This document shows, one piece after another, positions 8,298 through 16,384 of a stretch of 64,000 bases of DNA. The notes below the pieces were generated by a model. That model did not search any database, had not been told where the DNA came from, and saw only the letters and a program-made list of their open reading frames with translations. Every line of letters starts with the position of its first letter. Positions within the stretch are counted from its first letter, which is position 1. Location: NCBI GenBank assembly GCA_964581815.1, contig CAZORE010000008.1, positions 1 to 64,000 on the forward strand. The letters are read 5' to 3'. The stretch comes from Trebonia sp964581815. Lineage in GTDB: Bacteria; Actinomycetota; Actinomycetes; Streptosporangiales; Streptosporangiaceae. A program made the position numbers and the translations under genes.

Positions 8298-10211
8298 ATG
8301 GAGCAGTCTGCGGTTAACAGCGACGCGGCCGGCGTCCCGGCCGCGCCAGTACCGCCCGCCCCTGCCCTGCCCGGCCCCGCGCCCGTCCCGGTACCGCAGC
8401 ATGACCAGGGTGACCTGCGCGACCGGCGCGAGGCCTGGGAGATGGCGCTGCGGCGCAAGAGATGGGTGCGCTGGCTCGTCAGCTGGCTCCCGCACGAGCT
8501 GACCATCGCCATCCGCTCCCTGCTGCGCTGGGAGCACTTGATCCTCGCGAAGGTCAGGCACCGCTGGCACCGGTCGCTGCAGTTGCGGGTGGTCGGTACC
8601 ACGCTGGTCATCTCCGCGGCGGTGATCGCGGTGCTCGGCTTCTTCCTCACCGAGCAGATCGCCGACGGCCTGTTGTACAACGCGGAAACCTCGGCGCGGG
8701 CACAGGCCCTGACGGCGCTGAGCAATGCCGAGTCGGCCTCCGGGGTGACCTCGTACCCGGCGACCGGGCAGGCCGCGCGGCAGGTTCAGGGGTCGATCGC
8801 GGCGCTGGTCCAGCCGACGAGCGGCACCGCCACCTACAGCGTCGCCGTCGGGCTCAACCAGACCCTGCTGCCCCTGGCGGGCTACTACAAGTGGTCGTAT
8901 ACCTTCAACGCCGACGCGACGCTCCCGGAAACGCTGCTGAACAACGTCCAGCAGGAGCAGGTAGCCCAGGGAGAGGGTAAGTCGGAAAACAACCTGTACC
9001 TCGCGCCCACCACGCTGTTCCCCGGCGGGGGCGGCCCGGGCACGCCCGCGATCGCATTCGGCGCGCCGGTCAGCAACTACTACCAGCTCTACCTCGTGTT
9101 CCCATTGAACGAAGAGCAGCAGACCCTGCAGCTCGTCCAGACGACCCTCGTCGGCGTGGGAATCGCGCTCGTGGCCCTGCTCGCGGCGATCGCCTCGCTT
9201 GTGACCCGGTGGGTGGTGCTGCCGGTGCGGCATGCGGCGGCGGCCGCGCAGCGGCTGTCCGCCGGCCAACTCGAGGAGCGGATGGTCGTCGGCGGGGCCG
9301 ACGACCTCGCCCTGCTCGCCACGTCGTTCAACGAGATGGCCGACAGCCTGCAGGAGAAGCTCCACGAGCTTGAGGAACTGTCCAAGGTCCAGCGCCAGTT
9401 CGTCTCCGATGTCTCGCATGAGCTGCGTACCCCGATGACGACGATCAGGATGGCGGCGGAAATCCTCTTCGATTCGCGGGAAGACCTCGAGCCGGCGGCC
9501 GCGCGCAGCACCGAGCTGCTGCAGAGCCAGATCGAGCGGTTCGAGACCCTGCTCACTGACCTGCTTGAGATCAGCAGGCACGACTCGAACGTCGCCACGC
9601 TCGACGCCGAGCCGGCCGACCTGTGCGATCTCGTGCGCAGGGGCGCGGACGACGCGCAGCAGCTCGCTGAGCGCCGGGGCTGCCGCATCGAGTTCCGGCT
9701 GCCGGTCGAGGCCACGATGGTCGAGGTGGACCGGCGCCGGGTGGAGCGGATCGTGCGCAACTTGCTCGTGAACGCCGTGGAGCACGGAGAGGGACGCGAC
9801 GTGGTCGTCACCGTGGCGGCGGACTTGGGCGCGGCCGCCGTCGCCGTTCGCGACCACGGTGTCGGGCTTGCCCCGGGGGAGGAGCAGATGGTCTTCGAGC
9901 GGTTCTGGCGGGCGGACCCGTCGCGCGCGCGGACGGTTGGGGGCACCGGCCTGGGCCTGGCCATCTCCCTCGAAGACGCCCGGCTGCACGGCGGCTGGCT
10001 CCAGGCCTGGGGAGAGAAGGGCCGCGGCTCGGTCTTCCGGCTCACCCTGCCACGGACCTCCGGGCAGCCCATCGTCGGCTCGCCCCTGCCGTTGGGGCCC
10101 GACGAGGCGGAGATCGTGGCCAGCAGCGCCGTCACCACGCTGGATGCCGACCTGGCGGTCATTCCCCGGGGAGACGACGCCTCCTATCCGCACGGCGGAT
10201 CCCGTGGGTAG
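8298..10211 (+). CDS. mtrB: Sensor histidine kinase MtrB
   Basis: Membrane sensor kinase that phosphorylates MtrA. About 637 residues: a Pro/Ala-rich cytoplasmic N-terminus, TM1 (VVGTTLVISAAVIAVLGFFL), an extracellular sensor domain, TM2 (LVGVGIALVALLAAIASLV), HAMP, HisKA with VSDVSHELRTPM (the phospho-accepting His) and HATPase_c with N box NLLVNAVEHG, G1 box DHGVGLA and G2 box GGTGLGLAIS. ATG at 8298 lies just after the mtrA stop with GGCGG upstream; GTG at 8259 inside mtrA would add 13 residues. Its 3' end overlaps lpqB by 8 bases. In mycobacteria LpqB modulates this kinase. Confidence 0.96.
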   Translation: MEQSAVNSDAAGVPAAPVPPAPALPGPAPVPVPQHDQGDLRDRREAWEMALRRKRWVRWLVSWLPHELTIAIRSLLRWEHLILAKVRHRWHRSLQLRVVGTTLVISAAVIAVLGFFLTEQIADGLLYNAETSARAQALTALSNAESASGVTSYPATGQAARQVQGSIAALVQPTSGTATYSVAVGLNQTLLPLAGYYKWSYTFNADATLPETLLNNVQQEQVAQGEGKSENNLYLAPTTLFPGGGGPGTPAIAFGAPVSNYYQLYLVFPLNEEQQTLQLVQTTLVGVGIALVALLAAIASLVTRWVVLPVRHAAAAAQRLSAGQLEERMVVGGADDLALLATSFNEMADSLQEKLHELEELSKVQRQFVSDVSHELRTPMTTIRMAAEILFDSREDLEPAAARSTELLQSQIERFETLLTDLLEISRHDSNVATLDAEPADLCDLVRRGADDAQQLAERRGCRIEFRLPVEATMVEVDRRRVERIVRNLLVNAVEHGEGRDVVVTVAADLGAAAVAVRDHGVGLAPGEEQMVFERFWRADPSRARTVGGTGLGLAISLEDARLHGGWLQAWGEKGRGSVFRLTLPRTSGQPIVGSPLPLGPDEAEIVASSAVTTLDADLAVIPRGDDASYPHGGSRG

Positions 10212-12051
10212 GCGCGGTACGCTGCGGCGAACGCTGGCCACGCTGGCCGCGCTGTTCATCGCGGCACTCGCCGCCGGGTGCGTGTCGATGCCAACCGGCG
10301 GCCCGGTGCAGTCCTATCCGGTGAGCCAGGGGACAGGGGCGGCGAACCAGCCCAACGTGCAGTTCCAGCCGCAGAAACCGCGGGCCGGCTGGTCGCCGGA
10401 CAAGATCGTCCAGGGGTTCCTCGCCGCCTCCGCCAGCTTCGGCGATTACAGCCAGGTGGCGCTGCAGTACCTGACGCCACAGGAACAGAAGGTCTGGAAC
10501 TACCCGACTTGGTCGGCAGTGATCTACAAGGAGGGCCCGGACGCGGGGGACCCGGTCTACCCGGCCGCCGCGAAGACCGCGAAGACCCCGCAGACCTCGC
10601 AGTCCCCGCAGACCGCGCAGACCGCCAAGACGGCGACCGTCGAGGTCACCGGCACCATCCAGGCGACGCTTAAGGGAAGCAGCTACTCCGTGCCGTCCAC
10701 CTCGGCAACCGGCAGCTCGTCTGACGCGCCGCCGCCGTTCCAGCTCGTCAAGGAACCCAGCGGCCAGTGGCGGATCTCGTTCGCGCCCGAGGAAGTGCTG
10801 CTCACCAGCGGCTCGTTCGCGAACGACTACCAGCTCCGTAACCTGTACTTCTTCGATCCGACGGGCAGCTACCTGGTCCCTGACCCGATCTACGTGCCGC
10901 TGCGCGCTCCCGGCGACCTGCTGAACGGGCTGGTCCAAGACCTGATCGACCCGCCGGACGACTGGCTCTCGGGCGGGGCGACGAAGACCGCGCTGCCGGC
11001 CGGCACCAAGATCAGCGACGTCACGGTGGACGGCGTGCTCGCGGTCGTCAACCTCACCGGCTCCATCGCCAAGGACGGCGGCAACGACGCGCTCATGGAG
11101 CAGGTCTCGTCGCAGCTGCTCTGGACGCTGTCCGGGTCCGGCCAGAACGGGTCAACCGGGGCGGTCCAGTCCCTCGAGGTCAAGCTGAACGGCCATCCGT
11201 GGTTCCCGCCGGGCAGCCCGGGAAACCCGGTGCAGCAGAAGTCTCAGAGCAAGAAGGGCCCGCCCACCGGGGCCAGCTCGGTGTACTACTACGTCGACAG
11301 CGCGGGATACCTGACCAGCCGCCAGGGCGCGGCAGGCAAACCGCAGCGGGTTGAGCTCATCGGCACCGGCTACACGCAGGTCGCGGTCTCACCGAGCGGC
11401 AGGTACCTGGCCGCGCTGCGCAATACCACCCTGTACACCGGGCTCGTCGGTGCCGGATTGCGAAAGCGGGGCAGCGGGTACGCGACGATGAGCTGGGACA
11501 GCAGCGACAACCTGTGGACGGCGCAAGGCAGCCAGGTCATCATGTTCCGCGTCACGGTCACCGCCAGGGACCCGCTCGGCCAGCTGAGTCCCGTGACCGT
11601 GACCGTGGACAACCCCCCGGCGAAGGACGTGGGCATCGCGTTCACCGCGCTGCGGGTCGCGCCGGACGGGGTCCGCGTGGCGCTCGTCATCGAAAGCGGC
11701 GAGCTGACCTTCGGCGCCATCTCCGGGCAGCAGGGGCCGAATCCGCAGATCACGCTGTCCGAGGTGAAGCTGACCCCGCTGAGCCCCGCTAATACGTTCT
11801 CCGGGCTTACCTGGTACGGCCCGGACAACGTCATCACGCTCGCCCAGCCGGGCCCCGCCGCGACCGAGTACCCGGTGAGCGGCGGTTACTCCACGCAGAT
11901 GCCGGTCGAGCCGGACATGAAGACGATCACGGCCAGCCTGGGGAACCTGCTGATCGCCGGCCTGAGTGACGGCACCATCGTGGCGGACAACAGCCTCTTC
12001 GGCGCGTGGATGGCCCTCGGCAACGGAGTCGCGCCGGCCTACCCCGGTTGA
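10204..12051 (+). CDS. lpqB: Lipoprotein LpqB (MtrAB-associated)
   Basis: Exported lipoprotein that interacts with the MtrB sensor domain in mycobacteria. With GTG at 10204 the protein is 615 residues. A basic N-terminus and hydrophobic helix end in the lipobox LAAGC, with Cys26 as the lipidation site. A GerMN domain (around SPDKIVQGFLAAS and VVNLTGSIA) and a C-terminal beta-propeller-like region follow. The start overlaps mtrB by 8 bases; longer upstream readings lie wholly inside mtrB and are rejected. Residues about 120-145 are a Lys/Thr/Gln/Ala low-complexity insert (AKTPQTSQSPQTAQ) of imperfect four- to eight-residue units, which I do not associate with other LpqB proteins. Confidence 0.93.
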   Translation: MGRRGTLRRTLATLAALFIAALAAGCVSMPTGGPVQSYPVSQGTGAANQPNVQFQPQKPRAGWSPDKIVQGFLAASASFGDYSQVALQYLTPQEQKVWNYPTWSAVIYKEGPDAGDPVYPAAAKTAKTPQTSQSPQTAQTAKTATVEVTGTIQATLKGSSYSVPSTSATGSSSDAPPPFQLVKEPSGQWRISFAPEEVLLTSGSFANDYQLRNLYFFDPTGSYLVPDPIYVPLRAPGDLLNGLVQDLIDPPDDWLSGGATKTALPAGTKISDVTVDGVLAVVNLTGSIAKDGGNDALMEQVSSQLLWTLSGSGQNGSTGAVQSLEVKLNGHPWFPPGSPGNPVQQKSQSKKGPPTGASSVYYYVDSAGYLTSRQGAAGKPQRVELIGTGYTQVAVSPSGRYLAALRNTTLYTGLVGAGLRKRGSGYATMSWDSSDNLWTAQGSQVIMFRVTVTARDPLGQLSPVTVTVDNPPAKDVGIAFTALRVAPDGVRVALVIESGELTFGAISGQQGPNPQITLSEVKLTPLSPANTFSGLTWYGPDNVITLAQPGPAATEYPVSGGYSTQMPVEPDMKTITASLGNLLIAGLSDGTIVADNSLFGAWMALGNGVAPAYPG

Positions 12052-12561
12052 CCCGGTTTTCCACCGGGCTCACTGAGAACTCAGGGAAAGAAACAACGTT
12101 ACCATTCCGTTATGTGATGTTTTGCCGCCAAGGTCCCTCCTGACAATTGAGCCGAGTAGAGCTAGCGTTCATGCATGGCACTCGCCCGGGTCCGTGGTTG
12201 CGCCGGGCAGGCCCTCCGAGCCGCGCTGGCGGCCGGAGGGTCTCCTTGGCAAGCCGATGCCAGCCGCAGGCGAAACGGTCCACGTAAGGCGACTTGTCGT
12301 CGTCCGATCACGGTGCGGCTTAGAAGTAAGTCCTGCCCCGCCGGGGAGCACAAGGCGCTCTCCGACCTCCGGGAGAAGGGTAGTAGTGGCCATGGAAGGC
12401 CGCGAACCTCTCAGCAGGCGGATGTGGGGTCGAAGACCAGGTCGGCCGGGCGAGTGCTTTCCGGACCGTTTTGTCCTGCACTGGTGAGGAAGGTAGAGCT
12501 TGAGCACAAGTGAAGGATGAAAAGGTTCGCCACAGGTAACCAACGCCGAAGGGGGATCGAG
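12052..12561 (+). other. 510-bp non-coding interval before hpf
   Basis: No convincing gene. Reading frames here (for example 12122-12487) give Arg/Pro/Gly-rich proteins without recognisable motifs. In Streptomyces a comF-like gene commonly sits between lpqB and hpf; none is visible here. The interval holds a sigma70-like promoter (12140-12168), followed by about 390 bases of GC-rich potential leader before the hpf ATG. I could not match the leader to a known riboswitch class by eye. Confidence 0.5.
12140..12168 (+). promoter_or_regulatory. Sigma70-type promoter candidate for hpf
   Basis: CTGACA (12140-12145), a 17-base spacer and TAGCGT (12163-12168). Hexamers and spacing fit the vegetative actinobacterial consensus. 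If used, it gives an hpf message with a 5' leader of about 385 bases. Confidence 0.45.
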
Positions 12562-13422
12562 ATGGAAATCACCTTCAAGGGCAGGCACACCAGCGTTCCC
12601 GAGCGCTTCCGCAGGCATGCGAGCGCGAAGCTGGCCAAGCTCGAGAAGCTCGATCACAACGCGATCCGGATCGATGTCGAGGTGTCGACGGAGCGTAACC
12701 CAAGGCAGGCCGACCACAGCGAGCGGGTAGAGCTCACGATCAGATCAAGGGGCCCGGCGATCAGGGCCGAGGCGGCCGCCGACGACCGGTACGCGGCCCT
12801 TGATCTCGCGTTCACCAAGCTCGAAGGCCAGCTGCGGAAGGCGGCCGAGCGACGCAAGGTCAGGCGGGGCGACCTCACGGTCCGCTCCACCGAAGTGCTG
12901 GCCGCGGTGGCCGCCCCGGCCGGCGCGGACGCTGCGGTGGCCGAGCCCGCTGACCTGGCCGACGTCTCGATCCCGGCGATCCCCGCGCCCGATGACGCGG
13001 CCATGCTCAACGGCATGCCGGTCGGCCGCCGGGCGGGCACCAGGGCACACGGCAAGTCGGGCGCACGGACGGGCGCGAGACCGGGCGGCCGGATGAACGG
13101 GCAGCGCCGCCCGGAGGCGGTGATACCGCTTCCGGCGCTGCCGGAGGACGACGCAGTCGACTTCGCCGGCTTCAGCGACGAGGCCGAGGCCGAGGCGTCC
13201 GTCTCGGGGCTGCTGTCGATGCACATGGTGGGCGATGGCCCGCTGGTCGTCAGGGAGAAATTCCACGCGTCGGAGCCGATGACCATCGACCAGGCGTTCG
13301 TGGAGATGGAACTCGTCGGCCACGACTTCTTCGCGTACCACGACAGCCAGTGCGGCAAGTTCAGCGTCATCTACCGGCGTCGCGGCTACGACTACGGCGT
13401 CATCCGTCTGGTCGAGGACTAA
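12562..13422 (+). CDS. hpf: Ribosome hibernation promoting factor, long form
   Basis: Binds the 30S decoding centre in stationary phase or stress and, in its long form, dimerises 70S ribosomes into inactive 100S particles. At 286 residues it has the S30AE domain at about 1-105 (MEITFKGRHTSVPERFRRHA, EKLDHNAIRIDVEVS), a variable Ala/Gly/Arg-rich linker to about 220, and a C-terminal dimerisation domain (VREKFHASEPMTIDQAF, MELVGHDFFAYHD, VIYRRRGYDYGVIRL). ATG at 12562 is preceded by AAGGGGGA and gives the family N-terminus; an in-frame ATG at 12517 would add 15 unsupported residues. A perfect 10-bp hairpin lies about 110 bases after the stop. Confidence 0.95.
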   Translation: MEITFKGRHTSVPERFRRHASAKLAKLEKLDHNAIRIDVEVSTERNPRQADHSERVELTIRSRGPAIRAEAAADDRYAALDLAFTKLEGQLRKAAERRKVRRGDLTVRSTEVLAAVAAPAGADAAVAEPADLADVSIPAIPAPDDAAMLNGMPVGRRAGTRAHGKSGARTGARPGGRMNGQRRPEAVIPLPALPEDDAVDFAGFSDEAEAEASVSGLLSMHMVGDGPLVVREKFHASEPMTIDQAFVEMELVGHDFFAYHDSQCGKFSVIYRRRGYDYGVIRLVED

Positions 13423-13533
13423 CGGCGCGACTGGTTAAGTGGCCCGCTGACAAGTAACCTCAAGCAGAGGGAAACTAACCTTTAGTGGCGGGAAGCTGAC
13501 TCAACCACGAGGCTCCAGCCTCAGCAAGCCCAA

Positions 13534-13556
13534 GGCGCCGCAGTACCTGCGGCGCC
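13534..13556 (+). terminator. Strong hairpin downstream of hpf
   Basis: GGCGCCGCAG (13534-13543), loop TAC, CTGCGGCGCC (13547-13556): a perfect 10-bp stem with a 3-base loop and no T run. GC-only hairpins of this kind commonly end transcripts in actinomycetes. Confidence 0.5.
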
Positions 13557-13656
13557 TGCCGACAGCACAGACCACGAGGCTCACCCAGGCTTCCGCAAGG
13601 GAATGCCGTTCATCGCGGCACTCCCTGCGGGCGCCATGGGCAGAGTCCCCTCCATT

Positions 13657-13683
13657 CCGGGGGGTCCAGGGGGCGTCCCCTGG
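13657..13683 (+). repeat. Degenerate copy of the G-tract intergenic repeat
   Basis: CCGGGGGGTCCAGGGGGCGT followed by CCCCTGG. It resembles the G-tract half of the element at 23161-23190. Like that copy it lies just upstream of a start codon, here GTG at 13702 with AAAGGAG between. The conserved GGTTTTT hairpin half is absent. Confidence 0.4.
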
Positions 13684-13701
13684 AAGGAAAGGAGCACGGC
13701 C

Positions 13702-14526
13702 GTGACCGAGCGGTCCTTTACGGCCAGGAACGCGCCGACGGGCAGGCCGTCGACCGCCAAGCCTGGGGTTGGCTCGCCGCCTAAGCAGCCGTCCCCTGAC
13801 GCGCCCCCTCCCCCCGTACCCCAGCCGGCACCAGACGGTGACGCCCGGTCGGCCACCGACCCGATCCGGGTGCTGATCGCGGATGATCACGCCTTTTTCC
13901 GCCGCGGCCTGGAGGTGGTACTCCAGGGAGAGGCCGGGCTTGAGATCGTCGGCCAGGCCTCCGACGGCGTGGAGGCGGTGGCGGTGGCCACCGAGGTGGC
14001 GCCCGACGTCGTGCTGATGGACATCCGGATGCCCAAGATGACCGGCATCGAGGCCGCCCGCCAGATGAAGGAGGTCGCCCCGTCCGCCAAGATCGTGATC
14101 CTCACGATCAGTGACGAGGATGACGACCTGTTCGAGGCGATCCGCGCGGGCGCGATCGGCTACCTGCTCAAGGACATCCCGCTCGACGAACTGGCCGACT
14201 CAGTGCGCGCTGTGTACGGCGGGCAGTCCCTCATCAACCCGTCGATGGCGGGCAAGCTGATCACCGAGTTCGCCACCCTGGCCCGCCGGGATGCCGACGA
14301 AGGGCCGGCCAAGCACGCGCCCGTGCTGAAGCTGACCGAGCGCGAGATGGAGGTGCTCCGCCTGGTGGCGCGCGGCCTGAACAACCGCGACATCGCCAAG
14401 GAGCTGTTCATCTCGGAGAACACCGTGAAGAACCACGTGCGGAACATCCTGGAGAAGCTGCAGATCCACTCCCGGATGGAGGCCGTGATGATCGCGGTGC
14501 GGGAGAAGCTGATCGAGATCAGCTAG
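13702..14526 (+). CDS. NarL/LuxR-family response regulator
   Basis: A 274-residue two-component response regulator. A Pro/Ala-rich tail (residues 1-53) precedes the receiver domain: RVLIADDHAFFRRGLEVVL, phospho-acceptor Asp107 (VVLMDIRMPKMTG), then LTISDEDDDLFEAIRAGAIGYLLK. The C-terminal LuxR helix-turn-helix is LTEREMEVLRLVARGLNNRD plus ENTVKNHVRNILEKL. It looks like the counterpart of the response regulator found next to hpf and secA in Streptomyces. No histidine kinase is adjacent. GTG at 13702 is chosen because AAAGGAG precedes it; the upstream ATG at 13603 adds 33 unlikely residues. Target genes are unknown. Confidence 0.92.
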   Translation: MTERSFTARNAPTGRPSTAKPGVGSPPKQPSPDAPPPPVPQPAPDGDARSATDPIRVLIADDHAFFRRGLEVVLQGEAGLEIVGQASDGVEAVAVATEVAPDVVLMDIRMPKMTGIEAARQMKEVAPSAKIVILTISDEDDDLFEAIRAGAIGYLLKDIPLDELADSVRAVYGGQSLINPSMAGKLITEFATLARRDADEGPAKHAPVLKLTEREMEVLRLVARGLNNRDIAKELFISENTVKNHVRNILEKLQIHSRMEAVMIAVREKLIEIS

Positions 14527-14528
14527 CT

Positions 14529-14602
14529 CCCCCCGGGGGGACGACCCCCCGTACCCCCCGGTGCGCGGCCGATGGCAAAAACCGCCATTATATCGGCCGC
14601 GC
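14529..14602 (-). repeat. Intergenic repeat, copy 1: GGTTTTT hairpin plus G-tracts
   Basis: Read on the minus strand: stem GCGCGGCCGAT, 5-base bulge ATAAT, GGC, loop GGTTTTT, GCC, then ATCGGCCGCGC, followed by ACCGGGGGGTACGGGGGGTC and further C/G runs. The same plan recurs at 23105-23190 with different stem bases. It lies between the convergent ends of the response-regulator and YcaQ genes, where it could also terminate transcription. Confidence 0.75.
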
Positions 14603-14604
14603 GG

Positions 14605-15882
14605 TCACGCATCCTGGAGGGCGGCGGCGAGCGGCTGGGCGAGCGGGGCAGGCTGTACCCGCTCCGCCACCACATTCGAGCAGCCGGCCCACTGCGCGGC
14701 CTCCGTGAGGGCTCGCGCCATGGGGGCGACGGCCCCGGGCCGCTCCAGGAAGACGTTCCTGGCCACGAGCGTTTTCCCGTCCCTCGCCGGGTCGGCCCAG
14801 CCCGCGATCTGGCCGCCGGCGAGCAGCGGCATGGTGAAATAACCCCGCTCGCGCTTCTCCCTAGGTACGTAGGGCTCAAACAGGTGCCGGTAGCCGAACA
14901 TCCGCAGCACCCGCTTCCTGTCCCAGATCAGCGAGTCGAACGGGGAAAGCAGCGCCGTGCGGTGCGTGCCGCGGCCGCCCGCGGCCAGCCAGGCGAGCGC
15001 CGCCGGGTCGGCCCAGGCCCGGGCCGGCTGCTTCCCGCCGTGCACCGTCACCGGCACGAGCCCGGCCGCCGCCGCGGCGCCGTCGAGCCGCGTGGCATCC
15101 CGCAGTTGGAGCCCGTACCCGTTCAGCCGCTGGTACTCCATGAAGTCCGCGTGCGTGGCGACCCCGAGCGCCCGGGAGACCGTGCCCACCAGGTGAATGA
15201 GGCACTCGTCGTCAGTAGGCTCGAGCCCGAGCAGGTCCGCGGGTATGACCCGCTCAGGCAGGTCGTAGATCCGCCGCCAGCCGGTGCGCCGCACGCAGAC
15301 CGCGCGCCCGGTGTCGATCAGCCACTCCGCGGCGATCTTCACCTCCGACCAGTCCCACCACGGGCCGCCCGCCTTCGCGCCGCCGAGTTGCGTCGCGGTC
15401 AGCGGTCCCTCGTCACGCAGCCGGCCGAGAACTTGCTCGCAGGCCTCCTCAGAGACCTTGTGCCAGCGCTGACCACGCGCGGCGATCGCGCGCCGCCGCC
15501 AGGCGTAATACGGCCAGTCCGCGATGGGCAGGATGCACGCCGCGTGTGCCCAGTACTCGAACGCCGTCGGCTTCGTCGCCGGCCAGTAGGCCTCCTCGAC
15601 CGCCGCCCGGCCGACCGGCCCGAGCCTGGCGTACGCGACGAGCTCATGCGACCGCGCGAGCACGGAGATGGTGTCAAGCTGCACGGCGCTGACCCGGCGC
15701 AGTACCCCGGCCACCCCGCCCCGCTTCGCCCCCGCCCCGATGAATCCCTGTGCGTAGAGGGTGGCCCGCCGCACCTCGTCCGCGCTCAGCTGAAGGCTAT
15801 CCCCGGCCGGCGTCCGCGGCTCACGCAGAACGGTAGCGGCTGTCTGTCCCACGCCAATGACTCTAGCGGGCGGATCCGACAT
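14605..15882 (-). CDS. YcaQ-family winged-helix DNA glycosylase (HTH_42/DUF1006)
   Basis: A 425-residue protein of the HTH_42 family that includes E. coli YcaQ and Streptomyces AlkZ, monofunctional glycosylases that unhook interstrand crosslinks and bulky N7-purine adducts. The catalytic QxD motif is visible as VQLDTISV. Other typical parts are the N-terminal AlkZ-like LSADEVRRATLYAQGF, the EYWAHAACILP block, and the C-terminal SPFDSLIWDRKRVLRMFGY with FEPYVPREKRERGYFTMPLL. The start is ATG at 15882; a GTG a few codons inside is possible. It ends beside a repeat element, convergent with the response-regulator gene. No biosynthetic cluster is adjacent, so a housekeeping repair role is more likely than self-resistance. 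Confidence 0.9.
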   Translation of the reverse strand: MSDPPARVIGVGQTAATVLREPRTPAGDSLQLSADEVRRATLYAQGFIGAGAKRGGVAGVLRRVSAVQLDTISVLARSHELVAYARLGPVGRAAVEEAYWPATKPTAFEYWAHAACILPIADWPYYAWRRRAIAARGQRWHKVSEEACEQVLGRLRDEGPLTATQLGGAKAGGPWWDWSEVKIAAEWLIDTGRAVCVRRTGWRRIYDLPERVIPADLLGLEPTDDECLIHLVGTVSRALGVATHADFMEYQRLNGYGLQLRDATRLDGAAAAAGLVPVTVHGGKQPARAWADPAALAWLAAGGRGTHRTALLSPFDSLIWDRKRVLRMFGYRHLFEPYVPREKRERGYFTMPLLAGGQIAGWADPARDGKTLVARNVFLERPGAVAPMARALTEAAQWAGCSNVVAERVQPAPLAQPLAAALQDA

Positions 15883-15933
15883 TCAAGGCGCCGTGCGGTC
15901 AGGCCCCGGCAGCCGGCTTCAACGCGGCCGGAC

Positions 15934-16197
15934 CTAATACCAGTCGGTGTTCATCGCCTTGGAGAACAGCAGGATGAGGCAGCCGAAGATCGCAACGGCG
16001 GCACCGATCCAGAAGACCAGCCAGTGCGGGGTGGGAACGAACGCGGCACCGCCGACGATGAAACCGACGATGACAACCGAGGTCCCGACCCAGGAGATGG
16101 TCCGGCCGCGGTTGTGCTCCATGTGCCCGGCTCCGTGGACCAGCGCGGCGCTGCTTCCCCCCGTGCCCTCCACGGTGCCCGATGCCTGCTCGGCCAC
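15934..16197 (-). CDS. Small two-helix membrane protein (HGH-type, upstream of secA)
   Basis: An 87-residue protein with a short polar N-terminus, a His-rich segment (HGAGHMEHNRGRT) and two transmembrane helices (VGTSVVIVGFIVGGAAFV and WIGAAVAIFGCLILLFS). Small proteins with this plan are commonly found next to secA or trp genes in actinobacteria; their role is unknown. GTG at 16197 is preceded by a perfect AAGGAGG, which fixes the start; the longer frame to 16716 runs antisense through secA. It is divergent from secA with about 190 bases between them. Confidence 0.8.
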   Translation of the reverse strand: MAEQASGTVEGTGGSSAALVHGAGHMEHNRGRTISWVGTSVVIVGFIVGGAAFVPTPHWLVFWIGAAVAIFGCLILLFSKAMNTDWY

Positions 16198-16384
16198 GAC
16201 TCCTCCTTCAGACCCCACGCTGCCTATGCTGAGGTTGTCACGAAAATACCTCAACGTGCGGCGGGACGCGGTAGCCGGCCCCCCAATCTCGCCTACGATG
16301 GCATGGTGAGGCGTGTTCAGCCCACGCGCAGATCCGCGCACGTCCGACAAGTACCGAGTCCTGCCGCAAGGAGCACGACGAAAA

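Noticed and set aside
8121..10259. Very long antisense reading frame opposite mtrB
   Set aside because: GC-rich codon bias leaves long open frames on the opposite strand; the translation is Arg/Gly/His-rich without motifs, and mtrB is certain. The same applies to the long antisense frames over secA (17120-18406), gdh (26169-27758) and cimA (35678-37552).
12122..12487. 121-codon plus-strand frame between lpqB and hpf
   Set aside because: Arg/Pro/Gly-rich, no ribosome site or family resemblance, and it overlaps the predicted promoter and leader. Treated as non-coding.
12170..12560. Cyclic-di-AMP (ydaO) or other known riboswitch in the hpf leader
   Set aside because: I could not place the conserved core bases of ydaO, cobalamin or SAM riboswitches; only generic GC-rich stems are visible.
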